The position numbers were made by a program, and so were the translations under genes. 64,000 nucleotides of DNA from Lepisosteus oculatus. Taxonomy: Eukaryota > Chordata > Actinopteri > Semionotiformes > Lepisosteidae. Below are positions 12,801 to 22,100 of this stretch, piece by piece. Under the pieces are notes generated by a model, which saw nothing but the letters and a program-made list of their open reading frames with translations, did not search any database and was not told the origin of the DNA. Numbering within the stretch: position 1 is the first letter of the stretch; each line of letters begins with the position of its first letter. Location: contig NC_090703.1 of NCBI RefSeq assembly GCF_040954835.1, forward strand, positions 19,605,444 to 19,669,443, written 5' to 3'.

Positions 12801-12997
12801 TGGTCACAGGGGACCATGGAGGCAGTACTCCCACGGGCTGCTGCAGCATGCTGGGAAAGGACGCCAGCCCCTGGATCGTGGAAGGAGAAAGCAGCAAGAA
12901 GGCCTCGCACCAGAGACTGGGCTGCAATTCGGCAGTGTCGCCCAATTTCCAGCAGCACTGTGTAGCCACACTAGCGACAAAAGCCTCTTCACAATGA
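734..12997 (+). CDS. itpk1: Inositol-tetrakisphosphate 1-kinase, 3' six exons (gene overview)
   Basis: ITPK1 is a cytosolic ATP-grasp kinase/isomerase that phosphorylates Ins(1,3,4)P3 and interconverts inositol tetrakisphosphates, feeding higher inositol phosphate synthesis. Six exons join without a frame break: 734-832, 2364-2404, 3707-3872, 10924-10991, 11246-11408 and 12672-12997, all with AG acceptors and GT donors. They encode about 287 residues, roughly the last two thirds of a family protein of about 414 residues. Visible landmarks are ICSPPF, RVAHGTNSHE, FINHNAVLYKVFVVGESYTV, GVSLFGIDVIINN and VIDINAFPG. The Asp of FGID and the Asp and Asn of DIN are the expected metal ligands. The N-terminal exons lie upstream of the window. 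The gene converges with CHGA, the same arrangement as in human. I recognise the family from its characteristic peptides and consider the call secure. Confidence 0.96.
833..2363 (+). other. ITPK1 intron
   Basis: AT-rich intron between two phased exons. No gene, clear repeat or structured RNA is visible in it. Confidence 0.7.
2364..2404 (+). CDS. itpk1: ITPK1 41-bp microexon (RVAHGTNSHE)
   Basis: This short exon sits between acceptor tccatcacag and donor GTAAGA. With the base carried over from the previous exon it reads ICKTRVAHGTNSHE, nearly identical to vertebrate ITPK1. The segment includes the conserved His-Gly of the inositol phosphate and nucleotide binding region. It ends in phase 0, matching the ATG-led next exon. 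The exon is too short to be found by open-frame length and was placed by family knowledge and by exact phase agreement on both sides. Confidence 0.94.
2405..3706 (+). other. ITPK1 intron
   Basis: Intron with GT/AG borders. It has a few small open frames without resemblance to known proteins and no identifiable repeat. Confidence 0.7.
3707..3872 (+). CDS. itpk1: ITPK1 ATP-grasp exon (FINHNAVLYKVFVVGESYTV)
   Basis: The exon runs from acceptor ttctcctag to donor GTGAGA and encodes 55 residues plus one base. It begins MAIIFSEENLKDIKPPCVIQ and continues FINHNAVLYKVFVVGESYTV, followed by a serine-lysine stretch ending FPAGPA. This is the core ATP-grasp beta-sheet region carrying the lysine and glutamate that contact nucleotide. 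The leading Met codon is internal, not a translation start, because the preceding exon joins in phase 0. Confidence 0.96.
3873..10923 (+). other. Large ITPK1 intron
   Basis: An intron of about 7 kb. It contains a dispersed repeat fragment at about 4200-4370 (listed separately) and a short alternating GT/CA stretch at about 8391-8406. The rest is unremarkable AT-rich DNA, and the open frames in it look random. Confidence 0.65.
4205..4372 (+). repeat. Dispersed fish-type repeat fragment
   Basis: The stretch contains phrases such as 'acagcgcccctggagcag' followed by 'gggttaagggccttgctc'. I recognise these from an abundant dispersed repeat of fish genomes, but I cannot assign the family name. It is GC-richer than the surrounding intron, which supports insertion. 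The boundaries are approximate. Confidence 0.5.
10924..10991 (+). CDS. itpk1: ITPK1 exon (FFNSHNVSKPES)
   Basis: This 68-bp exon follows acceptor tctttttcag and ends at donor GTAAGT. With the carried G it reads DRKAIFFNSHNVSKPESSSD, then LTS, 23 codons in all, ending in phase 0. The FNSHNVSKPESSS segment is a strongly conserved ITPK1 signature in the loop that closes over substrate. It is separated from the previous exon by an intron of about 7 kb. Confidence 0.95.
11246..11408 (+). CDS. itpk1: ITPK1 metal-binding exon (GVSLFGID...VIDINAFPG)
   Basis: The exon lies between acceptor cttcacag and donor GTAATG. It encodes RENVEGVFQPPSDDVIRKLS, an LRQELGVSLFGID stretch, then VIINNQTGQHAVIDINAFP. 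The acidic residues in FGID and VIDIN correspond to the magnesium ligands of ATP-grasp inositol phosphate kinases, so the active site appears intact. It ends with one base that forms a Gly codon with the last exon. Confidence 0.96.
11938..12132 (+). repeat. 3' part of a SINE with L2-like tail and (ATT)n end
   Basis: The segment contains 'gcactatggctgccgtcgca', then 'aaagcgctttgag' and 'aaaagcgctatataagtgta', and ends in an ATT-repeat tract. The paired 'aagcgct' motifs before a simple repeat are typical of L2-group LINE tails and the SINEs they mobilise. The body corresponds to the element at 49550-50036, which keeps a 5S-like head; here the head is missing, so this copy is 5'-truncated. It lies in the last ITPK1 intron. 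Confidence 0.65.
12176..12480 (+). repeat. tRNA-like-headed dispersed SINE, plus orientation
   Basis: The copy begins 'ggcggagtgacgcagtggtt' and 'agcactgctgc', which resembles a tRNA A-box region, and then has a degenerate B-box near 'gggtcaattctgg'. It continues with 'tgttctccccatg', 'cctcccacagtccaaagaca' and 'gactggcatcccgccc'. This is the very common ray-finned fish repeat also seen in reverse orientation elsewhere in the window. It sits just before the last ITPK1 exon, in the same intron as the 11938 repeat. Open frames across it are not genes. Confidence 0.7.
12672..12997 (+). CDS. itpk1: ITPK1 last coding exon and stop
   Basis: The last exon starts after acceptor gtggtgtag and ends at TGA (12995-12997). 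It begins YEGVPEFFSDLLNHIMTVLQ, the final helix of the ATP-grasp fold. A low-complexity Ala/Gly/Ser/Pro linker of about 60 residues follows, including TGCCSML, and then a conserved tail containing HQRLGCNSAVSPNFQQHC and ending LATKASSQ. The linker diverges from mammals while the extreme C terminus is almost unchanged, which suggests a constrained function outside the kinase fold. Confidence 0.95.
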
Positions 12998-15900
12998 CCA
13001 GTTTTTCCCAAGTGAACAAAAGAACCTATCTCTAATCAAAACAAACAAAAGGTTCACATTCTGATGAATTAGATTTTATTTTTTTTATATTTTTTGTTTA
13101 ATAGAACTTTAATGGGAACTTGAACTCAAGTACAGTTCACACACATCATTTTATTGGTTTATTTCTTTTGTATTTTATGCCAATCAAATCAGGAAAGGGT
13201 CAGGATTAAGCAGAATACACAAGGCCTTCTGCCTTGAACACTAGAGACTTAAAGGATGTTTATAATGTTCAGTAATATCACCAGAATGGACACTCCTTAA
13301 ATATAGTATTTGAATTATAGTAGGACAGACACAAATGTAAAAATACTACAAACACACACTTTTAACATCTACAAAATGATGTTTTTAATCTTATGGTTTT
13401 TGTGTTTGTTGTATTTTGGGGGTTGTATTTTATGTTTCCTTCTTTTTCTGTGAGAGGTAAAACCCAATTCACAGTGAGCAACCCTAAACATTGTGTTACA
13501 GTAATTGTACCAGTTCTGGTTTATTCTGCCTTAGTGGATGCTGAAGAACTTAAAAGATCTGAGCATTCCACTCTAATTGAGAAAGAGTATTCCACCCTAA
13601 CAATGCTAACTTTGCAAACCAGAATTGTTGTAGGTAAAAATCCATCAAGTAATGGTGCACAATAAAATCAGATCGAGTCCCCTCTGGCTTTTTCACTGTA
13701 ACAAGTCTCAAAATTATTTGCACAGAATATTTCTAAATTATTCCAATGAAATATATAAAGAAAAACCCAGAGTTTTTCACTACACGGAAACATTTTAAAG
13801 CTTTTTTTCATACACACTGTTCTTCCTCCTTTTGATACAGAGTTTCATCTGAAGTCCTGTATGATTTAATCTCATTAGACCTCACAGCAAAGGCAAAATG
13901 GCAAAGTACAGTATTTAGCTTGTCTGCCTTTCTCTAAGACTGTGTAGTAACACACAAAATCATACTAGTTTTTGAAGGAAAATAAAGTAAATTGTTAAAT
14001 TAAGGTCTTGTCTACATTTAAAATTAGCATGGCACTCCATAAACAATATTAAAAGTTTTTTTTTCAAACCCCAGGATACATTTTGGAAATGCACTGGGAC
14101 AGTGGTTGGGAAAGGAAATGATACTAATCCTTCAGTTTGCATTTTATATAATATCATGTTTTATCACAGACTTTTATGTTACTTTGATTGCTTTCAGTTT
14201 CAGTATCATGTACTGTACATTAAATCTTTCTTTAATGGCAGTGAACACCCCTGTATGAAGGTTGAGCAACAGCCTGTGGTAAGGGTACAGAGAAGATCTT
14301 ACTAGCTTTCAAAAATCACGGTGCAGTTGACAGCAAAAAATAGCATTTTATTTCCATACAAACCAGTTTGAAAGGGTGTGGGCTGTGTCTGAGGTAAGCA
14401 AAAATCTGATTGTTGAGTACTGAATGCTTTTATATAGGTGTGTTAGCTTACTGCTTTACAATATTTTAATGAAAGCAGTTAAGTGAATAAGAGCCACCAC
14501 CACTCAGAACTGAAAATTACTCACCTTTTCCTGTCTTATACTCACATTACCTGTGGTTTGCAATGTGTAGGGCACGGAAATCAGACTTTGTTGTTTGTTT
14601 CTGCTGAATGTAAACCTGTAAACCTCTTAAACAATATTGGAGGTGTTTGGTAAAGTGACAAAGGATTAGCTCAGACTAGTAAACCAGTATAGGTTGAATC
14701 AAGCTATTGGTATACTACTTCTGGACATCCATCCCCAGTAATTATATAAGACCACATGTTGTCATTTTGCAGTGATAAGTAGTCCCAGTCAAGGTGCTTT
14801 TCACAACTTACTTGATGATGTTTCTATGGCAACTTGCAAAGTAGCACTCTTCTGCTTCAGTTTTTTTTAGTTGAACTGTCTTTGTTTTCTCTGTTGCCAA
14901 TCGTACAAGACAAACGGGCATTCTATTTTATTAAAATCGCATCCGCAGAGAAATTGATTTGTTAGCAGCCATGAAGGAGGGAAAGATAACATTCCTTTTA
15001 TTTTTTTTCTTCAGATTCCTGTATCTTTTGCAGGTGATTTTAAATGATCTGCTGTTCAGACAAGTGGCATTCAACTTGATGTTTATTCCACTTGGCATAT
15101 TGTATTTTGTTTTTCCCTTGGTAACCTTGGTAGCCTACTCCAGATTTAACTAAACAATGATTTTGAATTTTATGTTTTCCTGGGTGTGTGTATTTTTATT
15201 TGTTTGCAGAGTGATTCTATAAAAAGTTTAGTTTTAATCAAGAAATGTATGAAATGATTATTTAACAGCAAGAAAGACCTGTGTAAACAGGGTGTAGTCT
15301 TTTAACAGGATGTAAGCATCTCTCCATATTATGAGTACATGAAAATTAAACATTTTCCATTTCTGTGTGTACTGTAGGAATATGCACAAGTATAATTCCA
15401 CATGTTGGCTTTGTTTCTGTGGACCATAATTAACACTACAAATCTGCTTCAAAGAGAGAGAGTGAAGGGGATAGAAATCTCTGTATGTTAACAGGCACTT
15501 GGATTTTTGTTTAGTTGTAGAAAATAAGAATCACTGCTTAGCATCTGCACTCATATGGAACTAGTTTTTATTCAACCTGATGTACCTCTCTAATCTCTTA
15601 CACCAGCTTGGTAGAGATGAGCCCAGCCTACATGGGTCCTTTGTGATGTGTTCTTCCTGCAAGTATGGAATGTAAATGTTGGGATTTGGTGTCTCTGTGA
15701 GAGTGGGTGCCCTGATTTAATGATGAGTCACTGAGCTTGCTAGAACATGGCGAGGTAAAGTTTTCTCACATCACCTCCAATCCTCAGTGGCGCTCACCAC
15801 ATTGCCAGCTACCTTGAACAGGCTTCTCGCCTCCACTGTCTGAAATCAACTGGTGGTTTCCACTCTGCAACCCATTCTCCTTTCCAAGTGGTCGAGGCAC

Positions 15901-16560
15901 TCTGATGATGCCTAAGGTCTGCATGCTTGACTATACAGCTATCTTGTCAAGAATTCACCATTTTGGAATGGCAACATTGATATACCCTGTGATTTTAGCT
16001 TCTGATGTTTACTGTAATGTTTTTATTTTACAAAAAGAATGAGCATTATTTTATTAAACTATATAGTATATATAATATATAAAACAAAATGCATATTGAA
16101 AAGAATGTGAGCAGTGCTGAAGAACAATCTGTTTTGTTACACACAGAAAACTAGAACAGAAGGCAGGTGCTTGATAACTGTGGTGAATGAAACTAAAGAA
16201 TAGTGGGTAAAAACAAGGGATCAGAAGGGGAAAATTGAGTTATAGACCATCTGTGGCTCATTCCTGGGAGACCAATGTGCTGAAGGAGTGTCTTGGTGTT
16301 CACCACTGCTCTGTATACTGTTGAATTCACAAGTGCATATTGTGTTCTGTCATTGCGCATCAGTGGGATTGTGTCAACCCTGATCCCCTGCCCACCACTT
16401 CCTTGAACTCCTGGCTTCCTATGAATGTTTACTTGGAGATTTTGTTTTTAATTGGTTCCTCAAAAACCATTTCCCCATTTTTTTGTGACTTTTTTAGTGA
16501 AAGGAATGAAACTGGGCAAAATAAATTAAAAATGAACTTTACATTTCTGCGTTTGTCTTT
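12998..16560 (+). other. ITPK1 3' UTR and downstream sequence
   Basis: AT-rich sequence after the ITPK1 stop. AATAAA hexamers occur at 13661-13666 and 16520-16525; the second is followed by a T/G-rich stretch as expected downstream of a cleavage site. Vertebrate ITPK1 has a long 3' UTR, so either could be used and the end cannot be fixed. Open frames here are short and unconvincing. A GC-richer patch at about 15600-15960 may be an unidentified repeat. Confidence 0.45.
16520..16525 (+). terminator. Candidate distal ITPK1 polyadenylation signal
   Basis: AATAAA followed within about 30 bases by 'tttctgcgtttg' and a T-run, the usual context of a cleavage site. An alternative proximal AATAAA is at 13661-13666. 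There is no transcript evidence, so this is a candidate only. Confidence 0.35.
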
Positions 16561-18764
16561 TTTTTTTGGATGAATTTTATTTTCTGCTGCCGCACAGAGT
16601 TCCAATTTCTAGTCGGTCCCTTCCGTCTGAAACCACACCGCGTTCTGTGTGCGTTGATCTGAAATTTTAAACGATGATCTTCAAGCACCTTATCGGAGTT
16701 CAGCTTTCCAGACACCTGGTTAAATTAAATGCAGGTCATTTAGTTGTTCCCATCAGGAAAACAAAATAGTGTAGATAGAGTATGGTGCTGGTACAAATAG
16801 AAGTGAGACTGCAGAATCTCAGGACATTTAGAGTATTTTTTTTAATTGGTTGCACAGATGCCCATCTGTGCCCACCACCTGTCAATAAAGAACAGTGAGG
16901 TACTGCCATGGTGATAATATATTCTATTTTTATCCAGCATTGCTAGGGAACTGCTTCTCAACTCTTTCCATCAAACACATGCAATAAGATTGAGTATTTA
17001 CATTTGGTAAGGTTTGTAAAATATTTAGATCTGGTACAGTAAGCTAAAAAATACAATATATAATTTTAATATTTTAATACATTAAACATCATGTCATTTT
17101 TAACTGTGTGCTATTCTAAACCTTCTAAAAAGAAGCAAGAAATTAAGGATTCAAATTTGAGGCAAAGGTTTTATTTGTGCTTTTGGTACAGTTTTAAGAA
17201 TAGACATTCTGACCTTTTCTGGACCTTTGAGGAATCAAACTGTGTTGTGTCCAGCTGCTTATGCTCTGCCATTTTATTTCACAGCACATGGGGAACTGGG
17301 GGACATCTGAAGTGCCAGTTTTCAGGATTCAGGAATATTTTGACAAAAACCCCCAGATGAACAGCTGACATAACACAGCAGAAACAATTCATAGAAGAAA
17401 TACAGAACAGGTTACAATTTTCTGGTTATATTCTAAAATAGTTTAAACTTGGCTCCATGGGTCCTGGCACTCGCCAAAATTGAATAAAACCGAGACCAGA
17501 ACTGACGTTTCAATTTAAAAATGTAACATCATTGACGAATATCTCTCTTATGAGCTTGTTGAGGTGTGGCCATTTCATTTTTAATAAACTTAAATGTAAA
17601 TGCTAATGCAGCACCTGAGAACTGCAGAGCGTGTGAAGATTATAAGGATGCTGGCAGAGATTAGAGGAGATTGAGCTGAGCTACCATCACCCTACAGGGA
17701 AAAAGCCATTCTTCCATGCTGCTTTTGGAAGAGAAATCAGTGTGTTGTTCTTGCAGTTAACATCATCGTACCTCATAACTACATTACGTTCGAGTGTCCT
17801 TGTCTGCTATGTGTTCCATTTTATGATTACTATGACACTTTTGAAATATACTAGCAAGTTGCATTACCATTTCATATAATTTTTTCTTTTCCCTCTTAAA
17901 ACATTGTTTCTTTAGTTACACTAGCACACCTAAGCATATGTCTGTTTCTGAAGAGATTTTTCAATTGTTATACAACAGTCACACTTACTATTTTACTGGA
18001 TTCTTTTTTGAGCAACGTAGATCCCTAAATCTTTAGTGTTCTAGTTTAACCACATTTTACATCTATTGTTGCCGAGATGGTACCACAGGCGGGTCAGAGG
18101 TGAAATGTGTCTTCTGTTTTTGGTGCTAAAAATGCATCAGCCACCAGTAAAACAGCTTATTAGAAGCACTTTGACATAAATGCCTTCTGAATTTTGTCCC
18201 CTACCCCACTCAAGTGAGATGGCCGTGAAAAGCTGTTAATTACTAACACATTCCACATCTGTGCGCAACAAGAAACAATAAATTGACCTGTTACTTTAAT
18301 TAAGTTTCAGTGAAATCCCATTGCTACTGTAATTAATGCCCAGAACAATTAGCTTTGGAATTATGCTAAATTTTCTCAATTGGTTTTAAATGTCAACAGA
18401 TTTCAGCTGCCCAGCCACCAAGGCTTTGTCTTTCAATGTACTGCTTGGAACGTACTACGGTGTGAAAAGTAAAAAAATGGCCCAATTTGAATCCTTTATT
18501 ACAGATGCAAGGAAAACCAAAACAGACATTCCATCAGATATCTCCACTCAGTTTATTGATTTTCTTAGATAAATTCCTTATGGCAGGTATCACAGGGAAA
18601 TCATTCACCTATTAAAAATTATTAAAGTTATTGCATGTTTCTTCTTTTAGGACAAGGAGCATAAGTTCATTATTATCATCATTATTAAGGACAATAATCA
18701 CAAAAAGAAAAACGTTCGAAACTTAGTACCACACTAGGAATATACCACCCTGTTAACTATTCGC
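16561..18764. other. ITPK1-CHGA intergenic region
   Basis: Sequence between the convergent genes. No coding exon is recognised. The segment at about 18230-18390 is dense in homeodomain-type TAATTA/AATTAG motifs and is listed as a finding. Small open frames appear random. Confidence 0.5.
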
Positions 18765-18800
18765 TTTATTAGCAATGTAATTATGTTATTATCATTTATT
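18765..18800 (-). terminator. Candidate CHGA polyadenylation signals
   Basis: Reading the minus strand, AATAAA occurs at 18800-18795 and 18770-18765, about 300 bases past the CHGA stop at 19094. Vertebrate CHGA 3' UTRs are a few hundred bases long, so these are plausible sites. This is inferred from spacing only. Confidence 0.4.
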
Positions 18801-19093
18801 ATTAATTATTCACTTAGTTTTGCACAGTGCAAAAAATTATTGGATTCGCAGGCGAGATACTGTAACGTAGCCCTAGCACAGACAGACATGGGACATAACA
18901 TGAGGATGTGGAGAGGAGCTGGGGGCACTGGAACTACAGTATGTGGTGGTTGAGGTGGGGAGCAATAAGGTTTGACATGCCACTATGGGAAAAAAAAACT
19001 ACTTGCTGGAGATACAAACGCAGACATGAGGGTGTTAATGCACTTTTGTAAACAGACAAAGTGGAAGTGCCTTGGTGGCTGTTGTGTCGACGC

Positions 19094-19177
19094 TTAGCCT
19101 TTTCTCAGCTCGTGGAGCTTCTGTGCCACATTTTCCAGCTCTGACTCAATCGCTGCGAGACTCTCTATTTCCTGGTC
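19094..19177 (-). CDS. chga: CHGA exon 8, serpinin-like C terminus and stop
   Basis: The exon reads DQEIESLAAIESELENVAQK then LHELRKG and TAA (19096-19094), after acceptor CTATTGCAG. It matches the end of mammalian chromogranin A (DQELESLSAIEAELEKVAHQ then LQALRRG), the serpinin region. The terminal Arg-Lys-Gly keeps the basic-Gly ending seen in mammals. Confidence 0.96.
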   Translation of the reverse strand, partial: DQEIESLAAIESELENVAQKLHELRKG

Positions 19178-22100
19178 CTGCAATAGATGAACAATGCTGG
19201 TTAATTCTGAGAACACGGTACTTGGACCTTTAAACAAAAGTCAGCCTGTCTTGCTTTTTGCCATACCTGCTCTGGGAAAAACAAAATTGCAGTGCACCAA
19301 ATCACCAATAACTCGGTGAATTGGAGATTGTATTTAAGTTTTGACTTCCCTACGGTTACAAACTCGAACAGAAAAAATTAACAGTATTGCTTACAGCTAC
19401 TGTACATTGTCTTGTTTCAACCTAAAGGTGGGAACATAAGTTGAAATTATGATTTGTGACAGTGGCTCTAAACGTTTGTACAAAAATAAGCCAGAACCTC
19501 ATGGAGTTTATTCAGAGAAACAACATTTCAATTTACCAGTGGTGGGGCCCTGTTCTCATTCAGTGCTGGAGTGTTAGAGGATTTAACTTCATGGGTTTAT
19601 TGTTGCAACTCAAACTGGTTTTCAAAGCTATGGTTGGTATTGTTTCGTGTTGTGGTACAGTGGCTCATTTCTGGGTTTAGAGAGCCCTAGTCCTTCAGGT
19701 TTTGTAGGTGCCTTCAATCCCTGTCTTAAAATCACATTCAGTCTTCGTTAAGCAGGGCTGTATTAGATTGTGTAATTAAGAGATCACTTAGAATGAATAA
19801 CTGAAACCTCTGCAGCTCTCCATGACCAATGTTGAACACTGTTATGGGGGGGTTATTTCATTGTCAGGGCAACGGTTGACTGAAAAAAGAAACCAGAGCC
19901 TGAACAGCCACTCGGGTGATTTACCAATCAAGATCTGGAAACCATCAGCAGCTTCAGGCAGTAAATTAGTTTTTATGTGGTTGTAAAACTATTTCAAGAG
20001 ACACCTGATAAATACTAGAAAGAGAACTTAATCTTTTGGCATTGGACAAAAGCTGACATACTGTAAGTGATTTGAAGACTGAAGTAAGCAGAATTAAAGT
20101 TTTAACCTACTGATCTGCATGGTGGAGTTCTGAGATAGAAGGCAGCTTATCCAGGAGTGGCTTGAGGATATGCTAATATAAGTTGCATAAGTGTGTCACA
20201 AGACATTACTCAATCATTTCCGTCTTCCATTAATAAAGAACCCCTAGTATGTAAATTAAAGGTTCACTTCTGATGCAGAAGCTATTCCCCATTATGTACT
20301 GTAAAGCAGTGTTCCCATAGACACTCGTAGCAACCAAGATGCCCTTGGCGCTGGTGCACAGTCTCAAGAGCATTAGATCATTTGATTTCTGAGCAAATGA
20401 GCTGCAGAGCATATCAGCCAGGACCCAAATAAAGTATAATAACGTAGGTATTTTGTATTCAGAACGGACTGACAAGTATTTGTGTTTTCGATTAGGTGAA
20501 TGAAGGGGATGTTGAATTTTGTATACATTCAGAAAATAATCACATTTATTTAGCCAAATTAATATTTAATTATTTGTTCTGTATCCAAAATCAACCAGTC
20601 TGGAACAGATACATTTGACTATTGTACCTATGTACCCTGTGCAAATCAGGGAAAATAACTGCTTGTAAGCATGAAAACTGATCTTTTCGACACCTAACTG
20701 CACAGTCAGCTCAACACGCTGTGTTTGTCTGCTTAGCACAGATGTAGTGGAGCTAATAGCCTCTGGCTGGGCTGTTAAAGCTTTGAAAGCCTGAGAATGT
20801 ATTGTGTGAAAGAAAGAGAAAAAAAGACCACCTCGGCCTTCCTGCTGGCGCTACCTTCCTCTTCTCGCCTCTCATCTGCCTCACTGTGAGCCACTGTCTC
20901 TTGGGCCCTGCTCCTCTCCTCTCGGCTGCTGTCTTCCTTGGAGTGGTGCTGGGCAGCGTGCCGGTGTCGCTGGAGGTCCCGAGTGAGGAGGCCTTTGGGC
21001 TGGGATGTCTGGGAGGATTCAGCGCTTCTCTCCTCCTCTTCTTCCCCCTGGGAGCGCTTCCTGGAGGACAGCTTCTCCGCCAGCTCGTCCATCCTGCTCC
21101 ACCGCTTGGAGTCTTCCCCGTTCTTCTCCCCCTCCTGATCGTCTGCCTCCCCTCCTTCCTCTCCCTCTTGGCAGCACTTCTCCTCCTCCTCCTCTTCCTC
21201 ACTGGACCGTTTCTCTTCAGTCTGCTCCTGCTGGTCTCCACCCTCCCCCTGCAGCGAGTTCTTAACTTTGTGAACATCTGGAACACTGGTCGCGGCGTCT
21301 GTCCTAGAACCTGTGTACAGAATGGAAAGATGATTGCTCTTATAATCCTTAGAAATAATTGTTATCAGCAGGAAGCAACTATTCGTAATGAGGTTCTTGT
21401 TTCACACTGGTAGGCTCGGCCTGTCACAAACGCCGTGTTTTTCTCCTGGGTTGCTTTTACACGTAGCTGTGTTCACTCCATTTCTATTTCTCCAGGGGTG
21501 AGATGTGAAAAAATATTTATTTTACAGTTCATTTAAATTGCTAGTAAGGGCATCTTCTGAAAAGTAATGTAGCTATGTGTTTGTAAATGACAGCCTGATA
21601 TTCTTTCCCATTTTTGCTGTGTGACACGGCTACATAGTGCTTTGCTATACCATCGCTGATATTCGCAGGAATATTTAAACATCATTTGGGAAGATATGCT
21701 TAGACCATTTTAAAGTAGTGTAACCTATAGGTACATATTACATACCTTCTTTTTAACACCAGTAAGTTGGGCACCATAGTGAGAAAACTATTTAAACAGT
21801 ATTAATATTTTGGGATGGTGTGAGTTCATGATGAATTAAAACCAATTCAAATCATCAAATGTGGAACAATCTGGCAAAACTGAGTCTTGTTGTTTTTCTT
21901 TTTATAATCATAATTTATTGGAAACGTGTACAGTATTGTTGTACAACATGTGGTAATCTTCTGTACTCACATGGAGGAGTCGTGTGATTAAAAAAATAGA
22001 AAACTAAATGAGCCAGCATAACGATCTTGCAAGTTAAAATTCAACTTCAGGTATAATCAAATTCTCTAAATTATATTTTAAAACTGCACGTTGCTTAGGA

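Noticed and set aside
12638..13019. Minus-strand open frames opposite the last ITPK1 exon
   Set aside because: Overlap a secure coding exon and show no family resemblance.
20802..21413. 203-codon open frame on the plus strand opposite CHGA exon 7
   Set aside because: It is a Leu/Ser/Pro-rich shadow of the Glu/Lys/Arg-rich CHGA coding sequence, which is supported by splice phase and homology.
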